A DNA stretch of 64,000 bases. Origin: DATBRG01 sp036560445. Its GTDB lineage: Bacteria > Pseudomonadota > Gammaproteobacteria > Burkholderiales > Methylophilaceae. Numbering within the stretch: the stretch's first letter is position 1; every line of letters begins with the position of its first letter. The notes under the pieces are model-generated. The model saw nothing but the letters and a program-made list of their open reading frames with translations, was not told the DNA's origin and ran no database searches. The stretch spans positions 20,392 to 84,391 of the forward strand of contig DATBRG010000035.1 in NCBI GenBank assembly GCA_036560445.1, in the 5' to 3' direction. This document shows, in pieces, positions 24,581 through 32,771 of this stretch. A program made the translations under genes and the position numbers.

Positions 24581-25486
24581 ATGGCAACACATTCTCAAGA
24601 CCACTATTTTGTACCTAACCCAGCTATCTACCCTGTCATTATTTCGACCGGGCTGTTATCGCTGGCTTCGGGCTTTATTTTGACTCTAGCCCAAGATAAG
24701 GACCAAAAGCTGGCTTATCTACACGGTCCAGGTAAATGGATGATGTTGCTTGGCGCCGCAATTATTATCGCCATGGTGTTCCGCTGGATGGGGAAGATCA
24801 TCTCCGAAAATCAGAGTGGAATGTACAAAAGTTGGGAAGACGGGTCTTTCCGCTGGGGGATGATAGTTTTCATTTGTTCGGAGGTGGCTTTCTTCGCGGC
24901 TTTCTTCGGCGCATTATTTTATGTACGTACGATTTCAGTACCTGAACTTGCGCATTTTGACCCACAATTTACCCCCTACAAGGACTTTCTCGGTACTTGG
25001 CCTTCTGCCGGCCCTGGTGGCTCTGTACTGGGTCATGATTTTGCCAAGCCGGGGTTTACGCCGATGGCAGCTTGGGGTATCCCGGCTATCAATACGCTGC
25101 TGTTATTGAGTTCGGGCGCTACGGTAACCTGGGCGCATTGGGGTTTGTTGAGGAATAATCGTAAACAGCTGATTATTGGGCTTTTCCTAACTATCGCGCT
25201 GGGTATGACCTTCCTTGGTTTACAAGCCTTTGAATATCACCATGCCTATACTGAGCTTGGCCTTACGTTGGGCGCAGGTGTTTACGGCAGTACTTTTTTC
25301 ATGCTGACAGGCTTTCATGGATTCCATGTAACACTTGGTACCATCATGCTGATTGTGATTTGGCTGCGTAGCATCAAGGGCCATTTCAATGCAGAACATC
25401 ATTTTGGTTTTGAAGGAGTGGCTTGGTACTGGCACTTCGTCGACGTGGTCTGGCTGGGTTTATTCATATTCGTTTACTGGTTATAG
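24581..25486 (+). CDS. ctaE: Cytochrome c oxidase subunit III
   Basis: The 301-residue product has seven membrane helices and the subunit III signatures: WWxxW-like FRWMGKII, MIVFICSEVAFFAAFFGAL, the histidine in LGLQAFEYHHAYTE, GFHGFHVTLGTIML and AWYWHFVDVVWLGLFI near the C-terminus. Subunit III stabilises proton uptake during turnover. A GAGGAG ribosome-binding site precedes the ATG at 24581. A terminator follows, ending the structural-gene unit. Confidence 0.98.
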   Translation: MATHSQDHYFVPNPAIYPVIISTGLLSLASGFILTLAQDKDQKLAYLHGPGKWMMLLGAAIIIAMVFRWMGKIISENQSGMYKSWEDGSFRWGMIVFICSEVAFFAAFFGALFYVRTISVPELAHFDPQFTPYKDFLGTWPSAGPGGSVLGHDFAKPGFTPMAAWGIPAINTLLLLSSGATVTWAHWGLLRNNRKQLIIGLFLTIALGMTFLGLQAFEYHHAYTELGLTLGAGVYGSTFFMLTGFHGFHVTLGTIMLIVIWLRSIKGHFNAEHHFGFEGVAWYWHFVDVVWLGLFIFVYWL

Positions 25487-25499
25487 ACAGTAAAGAATT

Positions 25500-25528
25500 A
25501 AAGGCGGTGCGTGAGCATCGCCTTTTTT
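25500..25528 (+). terminator. Rho-independent terminator after ctaE
   Basis: AAAGGCGGTGC pairs with GCATCGCCTTT (one G-T pair) across GTGA and is followed by a six-T run. It splits the cluster: the structural genes end here, and SURF1 onward probably has its own promoter. Confidence 0.9.
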
Positions 25529-25540
25529 ATTAGCAATGGC

Positions 25541-25744
25541 TTAAGGATGTGGCTGGCCGATTACCCCGGTATAAAACCCCAGCATGAGCAGCAGAAAAAG
25601 TATGAGAGACAGAGATATACGGATAGTCAGCGCCTTAGCGGTTCTTTCCCCGGTACCTTTATCCTTGATCAGATAAAACAAAGCAGAAAACAAACTGCCT
25701 ACGATGAGCAGCAACATGACGACAATGGCGACTTTAATCAGCAT
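25541..25744 (-). CDS. DUF2909 twin-transmembrane protein
   Basis: Beginning at the ATG at 25744 (AGGAAGG upstream), the product has 67 residues: IKVAIVVMLLLIVGSLFSALFYLIKDKG, a short charged loop GTGERTAKALTIR and a second helix ending FYTGVIGQPHP. DUF2909 proteins are consistently found between oxidase subunit III and SURF1 in betaproteobacteria and are transcribed against them, so they are thought to be oxidase-associated. The frame extends to 25801, but the upstream residues are not part of the family. Confidence 0.88.
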   Translation of the reverse strand: MLIKVAIVVMLLLIVGSLFSALFYLIKDKGTGERTAKALTIRISLSLILFLLLMLGFYTGVIGQPHP

Positions 25745-25786
25745 GATTTTGTACCTTCCTGTTAGTCCAATGATTATGCGTCTGGC

Positions 25787-26563
25787 ATGAGTTATTTGCA
25801 ATTTCGATTGGCAAAATTACAATTGTTCGGCTATCTTTTTCGACCCTCCTGGTTAGGCACAGTAGTCACGATTTGCTGTATTCCGCTATTCATCAAACTA
25901 GGGCTCTGGCAGTATCACAAGGCTGAGCAGAAGCAGGCATTGCAAGCCATGTACGATACCTATGAGCATGCAGCCCCTGAACTCTTGCCAGCTGTGATTT
26001 CGCAACCGGAGGATTGGCGTTACAGGCAGATTAAAGTGGTTGGCGAATACGTGCCACGCTACCAGATTTTGCTCGATAACCAGGTGGAAAATGACCTGGT
26101 TGGCTACCATGTGATCACGCCGCTGAAAATCCAGGATACGCAGCGTTTTATCCTGGTGGATAGGGGATGGGTAGCAGCCAAGGATAAACACACTGACCTG
26201 CCGGAGGTTGATACGCCGAAAGGTACTCAGGAGGTGATAGGCCAGGGCTGGTTACCATCGGCCAAGTTTTATACCTTGGAAGCGCCAGTACGGGATAAAG
26301 ATTACACAGATTGGCAGCCGGTATGGCAGAACATGGATATGGCGCAATACGCCAAATCTGTTCCGTTCGAGCTAGTGCCATTGGTCATTCGGCTTAATGC
26401 AGCGAGTAATGCTGGTGGCTTTGTACGTGATTGGCAACGCCCCGATGACCGCATGACTACCAATATCGGCTATGCCTATCAATGGTTTGGCTTTGCAGTG
26501 GCGGCACTGGCTATTTATCTATTCATCAGTTTCAAAAAAGTAAGTATTAAAACGGAAGGTTAG
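25787..26563 (+). CDS. SURF1 family cytochrome oxidase assembly protein
   Basis: The 258-residue protein has the SURF1 layout of two terminal membrane helices (SWLGTVVTICCIPLFIKLG and NIGYAYQWFGFAVAALAIYLFI) around a periplasmic loop with LGLWQYHKAEQK, WRYRQIKVVGEYVPR and LVDRGWVAAKDK. SURF1 helps place heme a into subunit I. The conserved C-terminal NIGYAYQWFGFA is intact. Confidence 0.95.
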   Translation: MSYLQFRLAKLQLFGYLFRPSWLGTVVTICCIPLFIKLGLWQYHKAEQKQALQAMYDTYEHAAPELLPAVISQPEDWRYRQIKVVGEYVPRYQILLDNQVENDLVGYHVITPLKIQDTQRFILVDRGWVAAKDKHTDLPEVDTPKGTQEVIGQGWLPSAKFYTLEAPVRDKDYTDWQPVWQNMDMAQYAKSVPFELVPLVIRLNAASNAGGFVRDWQRPDDRMTTNIGYAYQWFGFAVAALAIYLFISFKKVSIKTEG

Positions 26564-26571
26564 GACGACAA

Positions 26572-27192
26572 GTGCAGAATGATTCATTAACTTCCGATAA
26601 TAATAAAGAGTCGAATAAGCCTCGTGGCCGGGGGATGCTTTTGTTGATGTTTTTATTCTTTGCCCTGCCCTTGTTGCTGGTAGTGGCGATGCATAAGTAT
26701 GACTGGCACCCCCAAGGCAGCAGTCGCGGCGAACTTATCTCGCCAGCAAGGCCGCTGCAGATGCCGCCACAGCTGCTTGATTCCCACGGTGCTAAAGTCG
26801 GGCAGGAGCTATGGCGCGACAAATGGAGCATGGTGTACATCGCCAACGATTGCCAGCAGGCTTGCACTACGCGCCTGCATAGTATGCGTCAGCTACATGC
26901 CTCACTGGCCAAGGATATCAGCCGCGTGCAGCGTGTACTGCTGACACCTTCTAGCAATCTTGAGAGCATACAAAAACAATACCCTGACTTGGTCATTCTC
27001 AATCAACCTTCGGCAGAGCTGGCTAGCCTGCGCCAGCAGTTTGATCTAGCTAACGCTCCGGCCGGGAACGAAGACCGGGTCTATCTGATAGACCCGCTGG
27101 GGAATTTAATGATGAATTTTCCAGCCACTATTTCTGATGCGGATGTCCGTAAAGATTTAATCCAGCTCTTGGCATATGCGTGGGCAGGTTGA
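26572..27192 (+). CDS. Sco/thioredoxin-like oxidase assembly protein, anchored
   Basis: This 206-residue protein has a membrane anchor at about 22-40 and a thioredoxin-fold domain: VYIANDCQQACTTRL places a CxxxC motif at Cys94/Cys98, and VYLIDPLGNLMMNF is the Sco-like C-terminal strand pair. Sco1 carries a copper-binding histidine just before the YLIDPxG strand; here that stretch is AGNEDR (164-169), without histidine. It may act as a thiol reductase rather than a copper chaperone, which is inference. The start is a GTG at 26572; the stop is one base before the ctaA start. Confidence 0.8.
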   Translation: MQNDSLTSDNNKESNKPRGRGMLLLMFLFFALPLLLVVAMHKYDWHPQGSSRGELISPARPLQMPPQLLDSHGAKVGQELWRDKWSMVYIANDCQQACTTRLHSMRQLHASLAKDISRVQRVLLTPSSNLESIQKQYPDLVILNQPSAELASLRQQFDLANAPAGNEDRVYLIDPLGNLMMNFPATISDADVRKDLIQLLAYAWAG

Positions 27193-27193
27193 T

Positions 27194-28192
27194 ATGAGAA
27201 CGTCCTCAATCTGGTTTAGAAGGCTCGCGCTGCTTGGTGCTGTGCTTGCACTTTGCGTAGTAGTACTGGGTGCTTATGTACGTTTATCCGATGCCGGATT
27301 AGGCTGCCCGGATTGGCCGGGCTGCTACGGGCAACTGACCGTACCGCATAGTGCGGCTGCATTGGAGCATGCCCAGTCGGCATTCCCGGATAAACCGGTA
27401 CTAGCCCACAAAGCCTTCAAGGAGATGCTGCATCGCTATCTTGCGGGCACATTAGGCTTACTGATACTCGGCCTATTTGTACTGGGCTGGCGTGCTCGCC
27501 ATGCACTAAGGGTATCGCCCTGGCTACCCACGATATTGTTGGGCCTGGTAGTGTTTCAGGCCATGCTTGGAATGTGGACAGTGACCTTGCTACTTAAACC
27601 TGTGGTGGTAACTGCACACCTGCTCGGTGGTATGACTACGCTGGCTTTACTAGTGTGGATAGCCCACCGCCATTGGGGTGTGGCATCAAGGAGATTTCTG
27701 CCATCAGCAACTACGCGTTTCTGGGTACGTGGAGCGTTGGTAATCATACTTCTACAGATATTTCTTGGCGGTTGGACTAGTTCTAATTATGCCGCGCTAG
27801 CCTGTCTTGATTTCCCTACCTGTAATGGGGCCTGGTTGCCGGAAATGGATTTCGCCAATGGCTATCATTTTATACGTGAACTAGGGCAGGGCGCAGATGG
27901 TAATCCGCTACAGCTATCGGCACTGACAGCTATTCAATGGACACATCGAATTGGTGCACTGGTCGTCCTGCTTTATTTGAGCTGGCTGGTATGGAGTGTG
28001 ATGAAGCGTGAACAACTCAAGGCCGTTGGCACGGTTATGCTCATTGTGCTTCTGGCTCAGCTCGGTTTGGGCATGGCTAATTTGCTATTACAGCTTCCAC
28101 TTGTGCTGGCAGTAGCGCACAATCTGGGTGCGGCTTTGCTTTTAATTACGGTAGTTATACTCAATTCGAAAATCACAGAATTAGCAAAATAG
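27194..28192 (+). CDS. ctaA: Heme A synthase (COX15/CtaA)
   Basis: The product (332 residues from the ATG at 27194, just after the upstream stop) has eight membrane helices. The segments GAYVRLSDAGLGCPDWPGCYGQ, HRYLAG, GGWTSSNYAALACLDFPTCNG and WTHRIGA are the CtaA heme-ligand and cysteine regions. It oxidises the C8 methyl of heme O to a formyl group. An in-frame ATG at 27176 lies within the upstream gene and is less likely. It is directly followed by ctaB. Confidence 0.96.
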   Translation: MRTSSIWFRRLALLGAVLALCVVVLGAYVRLSDAGLGCPDWPGCYGQLTVPHSAAALEHAQSAFPDKPVLAHKAFKEMLHRYLAGTLGLLILGLFVLGWRARHALRVSPWLPTILLGLVVFQAMLGMWTVTLLLKPVVVTAHLLGGMTTLALLVWIAHRHWGVASRRFLPSATTRFWVRGALVIILLQIFLGGWTSSNYAALACLDFPTCNGAWLPEMDFANGYHFIRELGQGADGNPLQLSALTAIQWTHRIGALVVLLYLSWLVWSVMKREQLKAVGTVMLIVLLAQLGLGMANLLLQLPLVLAVAHNLGAALLLITVVILNSKITELAK

Positions 28193-28204
28193 GGGAGGCG
28201 TTTT

Positions 28205-29104
28205 ATGGGTGCTGCAACAATGGCAAATCTGCAACGTATCAGTCTTGGCTTTCAGAATTTTCTGGCGCTGTGCAAACCGCGTGTCACATCCTTAATCGTG
28301 TTTACCGCCATGATCGGTATGTTCCTCGCCACACCCCATATGGTACCGTTAGGCCTGTTGTTGGCCGCCACTGCTGGTATCGGCATGGCATCCGGTGCAG
28401 CCGCTGCTTTCAACTGCCTCATCGAGCAAAGGCTTGACGCCAACATGGCCCGTACGCGTGGCCGACCTTTACCAACCGGCCAAGTTACTTCGGGCCAAAC
28501 TATCCTATTCGCATCATTTATCGGTAGCTTGGGCCTGGTAATTCTTTATGTCTGGGTTAACCCACTTACCATGTGGCTTACACTCGCCACCTTTGTTGGC
28601 TATGCCATCATTTACACTATCTTTCTAAAACCAGCCACACCACTCAATATCGTCATTGGCGGCGCTTCTGGCGCTATGCCGCCGATACTGGGCTGGGCTG
28701 CAGTAAATAACGTGGTCGGGCCTGAGTCGCTCATACTTTTCCTGATTATTTTTGCCTGGACGCCGCCACACTTCTGGGCGCTGGCACTTTACAGGCGCAA
28801 TGAATACGCCAAAATTGGTATGCCGATGTTACCGGTGACTCACGGCGAAGCCTTTACCCTGTTACACATACTGCTTTACACCATTATCCTGGTCGCAGTC
28901 TCACTGATGCCATATGGCCTGGGCATGAGCGGCGTTTTCTACATGATTTCTGCGCTGATACTTAACGGTATCTTCATGGCTTACGTCATCGGGCTTTACC
29001 GCAAATATTCTGATGAACTTGCGCGCCGCACTTTCCGTTATTCAATTATGTATCTGACGTTGCTTTTCGCAGCGCTGTTGGTAGACCATTATTTGCTGAA
29101 GTAA
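28205..29104 (+). CDS. ctaB: Protoheme IX farnesyltransferase (heme O synthase)
   Basis: At 299 residues with nine helices this is the UbiA-type prenyltransferase that makes heme O from heme B. It shows the first polyprenyl-binding site AAFNCLIEQRLDANMARTRG (NxxxDxxxD-type) and the second aspartate-rich loop around RRNEYAKIGMPMLP, plus PATPLNIVIGGASGAMPPILGW. An ATG at 28205 or the second ATG at 28220 could be used. The stop is one base from the 3' end of the convergent tRNA-Arg gene. Confidence 0.97.
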   Translation: MGAATMANLQRISLGFQNFLALCKPRVTSLIVFTAMIGMFLATPHMVPLGLLLAATAGIGMASGAAAAFNCLIEQRLDANMARTRGRPLPTGQVTSGQTILFASFIGSLGLVILYVWVNPLTMWLTLATFVGYAIIYTIFLKPATPLNIVIGGASGAMPPILGWAAVNNVVGPESLILFLIIFAWTPPHFWALALYRRNEYAKIGMPMLPVTHGEAFTLLHILLYTIILVAVSLMPYGLGMSGVFYMISALILNGIFMAYVIGLYRKYSDELARRTFRYSIMYLTLLFAALLVDHYLLK

Positions 29105-29105
29105 T

Positions 29106-29182
29106 TGGCGCGCCCGACAGGAGTCGAACCTGTGACCTTTGGCTTCGGAAACCAACACTCTATCCAACTGAGCTACGGGCGC
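29106..29182 (-). tRNA. tRNA-Arg (CCG)
   Basis: On the minus strand the 77-base gene has acceptor arm GCGCCCG/CGGGCGC, a D-arm with GCTCAGTTGGATAGAGT, anticodon stem TTGGT/GCCAA with loop TTCCGAA (anticodon CCG), and T-arm ACAGGTTCGACTCCTGT. CCA is encoded at 29108-29106. It converges on ctaB, whose stop is one base away. Confidence 0.97.
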
Positions 29183-29289
29183 GTATCGAATTAGGTGCTG
29201 ATTATAGCAAACGAGGTGGGCTTGTGCTTTTACCGGACAGGGCTTGCCAGTATAATCCACATATTTAGCGCGCTTTTAGGACTTGCTTC

Positions 29290-29796
29290 ATGAGTGAACA
29301 ACATCACGATTTCCCAAAAACCACAGTTTCTCAGGTCATCTTGGCCACTCTTGGTGGTTTGATTGCACCTCTGCTGGTGATTTTTCTTGTCATTAAATTA
29401 CTGATGGGGATACAGGCCACACATATTGATGACGCAGATGCAGCAATCGCCGCTGCGACTGTTGCCGAACGCATCAAGCCTGTTGCGGTTGTAGATGTTG
29501 CTGCTGTTGAGCGTGGCCCTCATGTCGATAAAACTGGTGAAGAAGTGGTCACGGCTGTTTGCTCAGCATGCCATGCAGTTGGCGCCTTGGGTTCCCCCAA
29601 GATTGGCGATAAGGCTGCTTGGGGGCCGCGTATCAAGCAGGGCTACCAGACTTTGATTCAACATGCTTTGGCTGGTATACGGCAGATGCCTTCACGTGGT
29701 GGGAATCCTGACCTTACCGATGGCGAGATAGCGAATGCAGTGGCCTATATGGCAAACAAGGGTGGCGCGAATTTCACCCCACCTGCTGCCAAGTAA
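29290..29796 (+). CDS. Membrane-anchored class I cytochrome c (c5-like)
   Basis: The 168-residue protein has one N-terminal helix (VILATLGGLIAPLLVIFLVIKLL, about 16-38), a linker rich in Ala/Asp/Val and a cytochrome c domain with CSACH at residues 91-95 and a probable axial methionine in GIRQMPSRGG. The spacing and GDKAAWGPRI segment resemble cytochrome c5 types. The N-terminal helix probably anchors it to the inner membrane. It follows the oxidase assembly genes and could donate electrons to the oxidase. A terminator lies directly downstream. Confidence 0.9.
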   Translation: MSEQHHDFPKTTVSQVILATLGGLIAPLLVIFLVIKLLMGIQATHIDDADAAIAAATVAERIKPVAVVDVAAVERGPHVDKTGEEVVTAVCSACHAVGALGSPKIGDKAAWGPRIKQGYQTLIQHALAGIRQMPSRGGNPDLTDGEIANAVAYMANKGGANFTPPAAK

Positions 29797-29812
29797 ACAG
29801 ATGACTCAACTT

Positions 29813-29847
29813 AAAGCCAACCCATTGTATTTACGGGTTGGCTTTTT
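29813..29847 (+). terminator. Rho-independent terminator
   Basis: AAAGCCAACCC pairs with GGGTTGGCTTT across an 11-base loop, followed by T residues, directly after the cytochrome c gene. Confidence 0.9.
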
Positions 29848-29862
29848 CATTTCTAATAGCTG

Positions 29863-30699
29863 ATGGCTACCTATGCAATCGGCGATATCCAAGGCTGCTA
29901 CCATTCTTTTCAGCAGCTACTTAAGCACATCCATTTCGATCCCCAACAAGACCGCTTATGGCTGGTGGGCGACCTTATTAACCGTGGCTCAGGTTCACTT
30001 GAAGTTTTGCGTTGGGTTTATGCACATCGGTCGGTTATCGTCACAGTTCTCGGTAACCATGATTTGCACACGCTTGTAGTAGCTGAAGGTTTTGTGAAGG
30101 CGAGCAAAGGGGACACATTGCAAGAATTGCTCGAGGCGCCGGATTGTCATGACTTGTTAAGCTGGTTGCGGCAGCAATCCATGATTCATGCTGAGCATGG
30201 CTATCTTATGGTACACGCGGGTTTGCTCCCTGAGTGGACAGCGAAACAAGCGCTGGCTCTAGGGGCTGAAATAGAGCAGGCATTGAGAAGCCGTAATTAT
30301 CGCGATTTTCTCGCACAAATGTACGGTAACCTGCCTAATCATTGGGATAGTGAGTTGCAAGGTATAAACCGCTTAAGGTTGATTACCAACGCCATGACAC
30401 GGTTACGTATTTGTAATGCGGATGGCGTGATGGATTTCAAGTTCAAGGGTAAATTGCAAGATACCCCAGTGGGTTATACCCCTTGGTTTGATATGCCTGG
30501 TAGAAAGTCAGCCGATACCACGATTATTTTTGGGCATTGGTCAGCGCTAGGGTTGCAGCAGCGTGAAAACATCTTCGCGCTGGATACTGGCTGTTTATGG
30601 GGTGGTGCGTTAACTGCCTTGCGGCTGGACGATAGAAAAATCTATCAGGTTCCATGCAGTCCACAAGATTCGCCTAGGAAGATTGCTCATGCAAATTGA
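29863..30699 (+). CDS. apaH: Symmetrical bis(5'-nucleosyl)-tetraphosphatase
   Basis: The 278-residue metallophosphatase hydrolyses Ap4A to two ADP. It has GDIQGCYHSF (residues 7-16), VGDLINRGSGSLE and GNHD near the N-terminus, then the ApaH-specific DFKFKGKLQDTPVGYTPWFD and IFGHWSALGLQ and LDTGCLWGGAL. Ap4A rises on heat and oxidative stress. The gene's last 26 bases overlap olsA on the opposite strand. Confidence 0.97.
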   Translation: MATYAIGDIQGCYHSFQQLLKHIHFDPQQDRLWLVGDLINRGSGSLEVLRWVYAHRSVIVTVLGNHDLHTLVVAEGFVKASKGDTLQELLEAPDCHDLLSWLRQQSMIHAEHGYLMVHAGLLPEWTAKQALALGAEIEQALRSRNYRDFLAQMYGNLPNHWDSELQGINRLRLITNAMTRLRICNADGVMDFKFKGKLQDTPVGYTPWFDMPGRKSADTTIIFGHWSALGLQQRENIFALDTGCLWGGALTALRLDDRKIYQVPCSPQDSPRKIAHAN

Positions 30700-31444
30700 G
30701 CCGTTTGGCTATCGTGTGTTTTGCCAGAATGGATAAATCCCGCCGCTCGTAGCCTTTTGCCGGGATGGGTGCGGCAAAATGCAGCTCAACTACTGGTGAG
30801 TGCTGGGCAATTACCTGCTGCATCGATTCCAGTAAGCTCATCTCGCCAAAATAGGCCATCTCAATATTTGGGCTGCCATCTGTATTCGTGTAACGAATCG
30901 AAACCGGCCAGATTTTTGCCTCTGCATTAATTGCTGCCTGCATCAAGCTGCCTTTGAAGGGAAGAATCTGGGTGCCGTCTGAGGTTGTGCCCTCTGGGAA
31001 GAAGCATAGGCAATCGCCCGCCCGCAAACTATTTGCGGTAATCTCTACCATGCGCCCGGCATCTTGCCGCCTGGTACGCTCGGTGAACAGGGTGTCCACT
31101 TTTTCTGCAAACCAACCAAATACAGGCCAGCCACGGATCTCTGATTTTGCAACAAAGCGCACTGCATGGACGCTATTGAGCGCATGGATATCTGTCCAGG
31201 AAACGTGATTAGCCACAAACATGGTACCGGTCACATCTTCACCGGGCAGCGTGCCATGGACAATGACACGGATATTGAGTATCGCCAGCAATTGCTTGCA
31301 CCATCGGCTGATCCACCACTTGCGGCGCCTGGTATTGACTCTGGGCAGGATGACGCCAGCAATAAAGAAGCCATACAGGGTGTGTATGGCCAAACGAGTG
31401 CTGCGGAAAATGCGGGTTATTTTAGTGGCGTGTCGGTTGCTCAA
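30674..31444 (-). CDS. olsA: Lyso-ornithine lipid O-acyltransferase (PlsC family)
   Basis: The 256-residue product is a PlsC-type acyltransferase with the catalytic HX4D box H80-VSWT-D85, the FPEGT motif at 149-153 and one membrane helix near the N-terminus. Directly downstream of olsB, it most likely adds the second acyl chain to lyso-ornithine lipid. An alternative is 1-acylglycerol-3-phosphate acyltransferase, since the families overlap. The start is a TTG at 31444, 11 bases after the olsB stop. Confidence 0.85.
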   Translation of the reverse strand: MSNRHATKITRIFRSTRLAIHTLYGFFIAGVILPRVNTRRRKWWISRWCKQLLAILNIRVIVHGTLPGEDVTGTMFVANHVSWTDIHALNSVHAVRFVAKSEIRGWPVFGWFAEKVDTLFTERTRRQDAGRMVEITANSLRAGDCLCFFPEGTTSDGTQILPFKGSLMQAAINAEAKIWPVSIRYTNTDGSPNIEMAYFGEMSLLESMQQVIAQHSPVVELHFAAPIPAKGYERRDLSILAKHTIAKRLNLHEQSS

Positions 31445-31455
31445 GTCTATCCAGG

Positions 31456-32205
31456 TTATTTGAAAAAGTGTGCTGCATAACGCCGGTTGAGCCGTGATAG
31501 CGGCAACATCACCAGCATGTCAGCGGTGTTAAAGTCAGGATCCCATGCCGGTTCACCGCAGATATAGGCGCCTAAGCGCAAGTAACCTTTGATTAATGAA
31601 GGGCAGGCTACTTCCATATCCTTGTTTAGTGCCTCCAGTGGCAGTGGGCAGCGCGGGAATACACGGTACTCAGGCGGCGAAAGGTAATCCTGCTGTAGTC
31701 TATGATAAAGGCTTGCCGCCATATGCCCACCATCGGCCATGCCTACACTGCCGCAACCTATCATGTATTCATAACGATTAATCTGCATATATTTGGCTAA
31801 TCCCGCCCATAACAGCGTTATCGTACCACCATGTCGATAATCCTGATGTACGCAGGCGCGACCGACTTCTACAGTACGGTCAAACAGATGCTCCAGACGG
31901 CTAAGGTCGAACTCACCAGCCGAGTAGTAGCCACCAGCTTCGTTTGCCATGCTTGGGCTCAGGATACGGTAGGTGCCGACCACCATGCCGCTGCTACTAT
32001 CACGTATCAGTAAATGATCACAAAATGCATCGAACCCATCGCGATCATGACCATCATGGCTTGTTATTGAGGCCCCCATCTCTTCAGAGAACACCTTGTA
32101 GCGCAAACGTTGAGCTTCTGCGACTTCAGATGGATTGCGGGCAAAACTATAAGTTAGCTGACCATTTTCCTGGTGCAGGCCACATGAAGAATGCTGTTCA
32201 AGCAT
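31456..32205 (-). CDS. olsB: Ornithine-acyl[ACP] N-acyltransferase (OlsB-like)
   Basis: The 249-residue protein is a GNAT-like acyltransferase of the OlsB/hemolysin-related family: RNPSEVAEAQRLRYKVFSEE, the core VEVGRACVHQDYRHGGTITLLWAGL and GCGSVGMADGGHMAASLYH. OlsB attaches a 3-hydroxy-fatty acid to ornithine; OlsA, encoded next, completes the lipid. Ornithine lipids are phosphorus-free and replace phospholipids under phosphate limitation. I looked for a Pho box upstream (32206-32304) and found none convincing. Confidence 0.85.
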   Translation of the reverse strand: MLEQHSSCGLHQENGQLTYSFARNPSEVAEAQRLRYKVFSEEMGASITSHDGHDRDGFDAFCDHLLIRDSSSGMVVGTYRILSPSMANEAGGYYSAGEFDLSRLEHLFDRTVEVGRACVHQDYRHGGTITLLWAGLAKYMQINRYEYMIGCGSVGMADGGHMAASLYHRLQQDYLSPPEYRVFPRCPLPLEALNKDMEVACPSLIKGYLRLGAYICGEPAWDPDFNTADMLVMLPLSRLNRRYAAHFFK

Positions 32206-32304
32206 TTTGCTCCCCCAACTAAATTTTAGACAAGGGAGACTTTACGAATTTTACGTGACGGGATGGTTACTGAATTTTGAAGTTTCAGTGATTATGTTAT
32301 TTGC

Positions 32305-32760
32305 CTAGTGGCTAACGCGTGTTACACCGCCACTCTCTAGCAGGCGCACTTTTTCACCCGGTTGGAATTGTTCGTCCGCTTCTTGTACCACTGCTACAAG
32401 GCTGCCGTTACTATCGAGTTTAACGGTGATTTCAATACCATCCTTGCGCGTCAAGCCTTCTTCAGCAGCAGAGCCAGCAATTGCCCCAGCTACAGCACCA
32501 ATCACCGCAGCAATGGCTGAACCCTTGCCATTACCGATGGTACTGCCGGCAATCCCGCCAACAGCAGCGCCCCCAACTGTACCTACCGGGCTCTTGGTAC
32601 CTTCCAGTTTGACTTGTCTTACGCTTTCAACCACGCCGGTTCTGACCGTTTGTACCTTGCGAGCTTCTTCACGACTGTAGACACTGCCTGAATTTGAGCT
32701 GGCGCAAGCGCCGAGCATAGCAGATAAAACTAGAAGGGCAATTGTTTGTATAGTACGCAT
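32305..32760 (-). CDS. Glycine-zipper 2TM lipoprotein (SlyB/Pcp-like)
   Basis: The 151-residue lipoprotein has the signal TIALLVLSAMLGAC (Cys19), a linker SSNSGSVYSREEARKV, and a glycine-zipper segment GGAAVGGIAGSTIGNGKG followed by VIGAVAGAIAGSAAEEG. This is the Gly-zipper_2TM pattern of SlyB and related outer-membrane lipoproteins. The C-terminal part (ITVKLDSNGSLVAVVQEADEQF) is a small beta domain also found in SlyB-type proteins. It is an outer-membrane stress protein in related bacteria. Confidence 0.92.
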   Translation of the reverse strand: MRTIQTIALLVLSAMLGACASSNSGSVYSREEARKVQTVRTGVVESVRQVKLEGTKSPVGTVGGAAVGGIAGSTIGNGKGSAIAAVIGAVAGAIAGSAAEEGLTRKDGIEITVKLDSNGSLVAVVQEADEQFQPGEKVRLLESGGVTRVSH

Positions 32761-32771
32761 CGTATAACTCC

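Noticed and set aside
29813..29847. Attachment site next to tRNA-Arg
   Set aside because: The repeat is a terminator hairpin; no duplicated tRNA 3' end or integrase is present.
32206..32304. Pho box upstream of olsB
   Set aside because: GTGACG and ATGG fragments are present but no 11-bp periodic repeat of CTGTCAT type.
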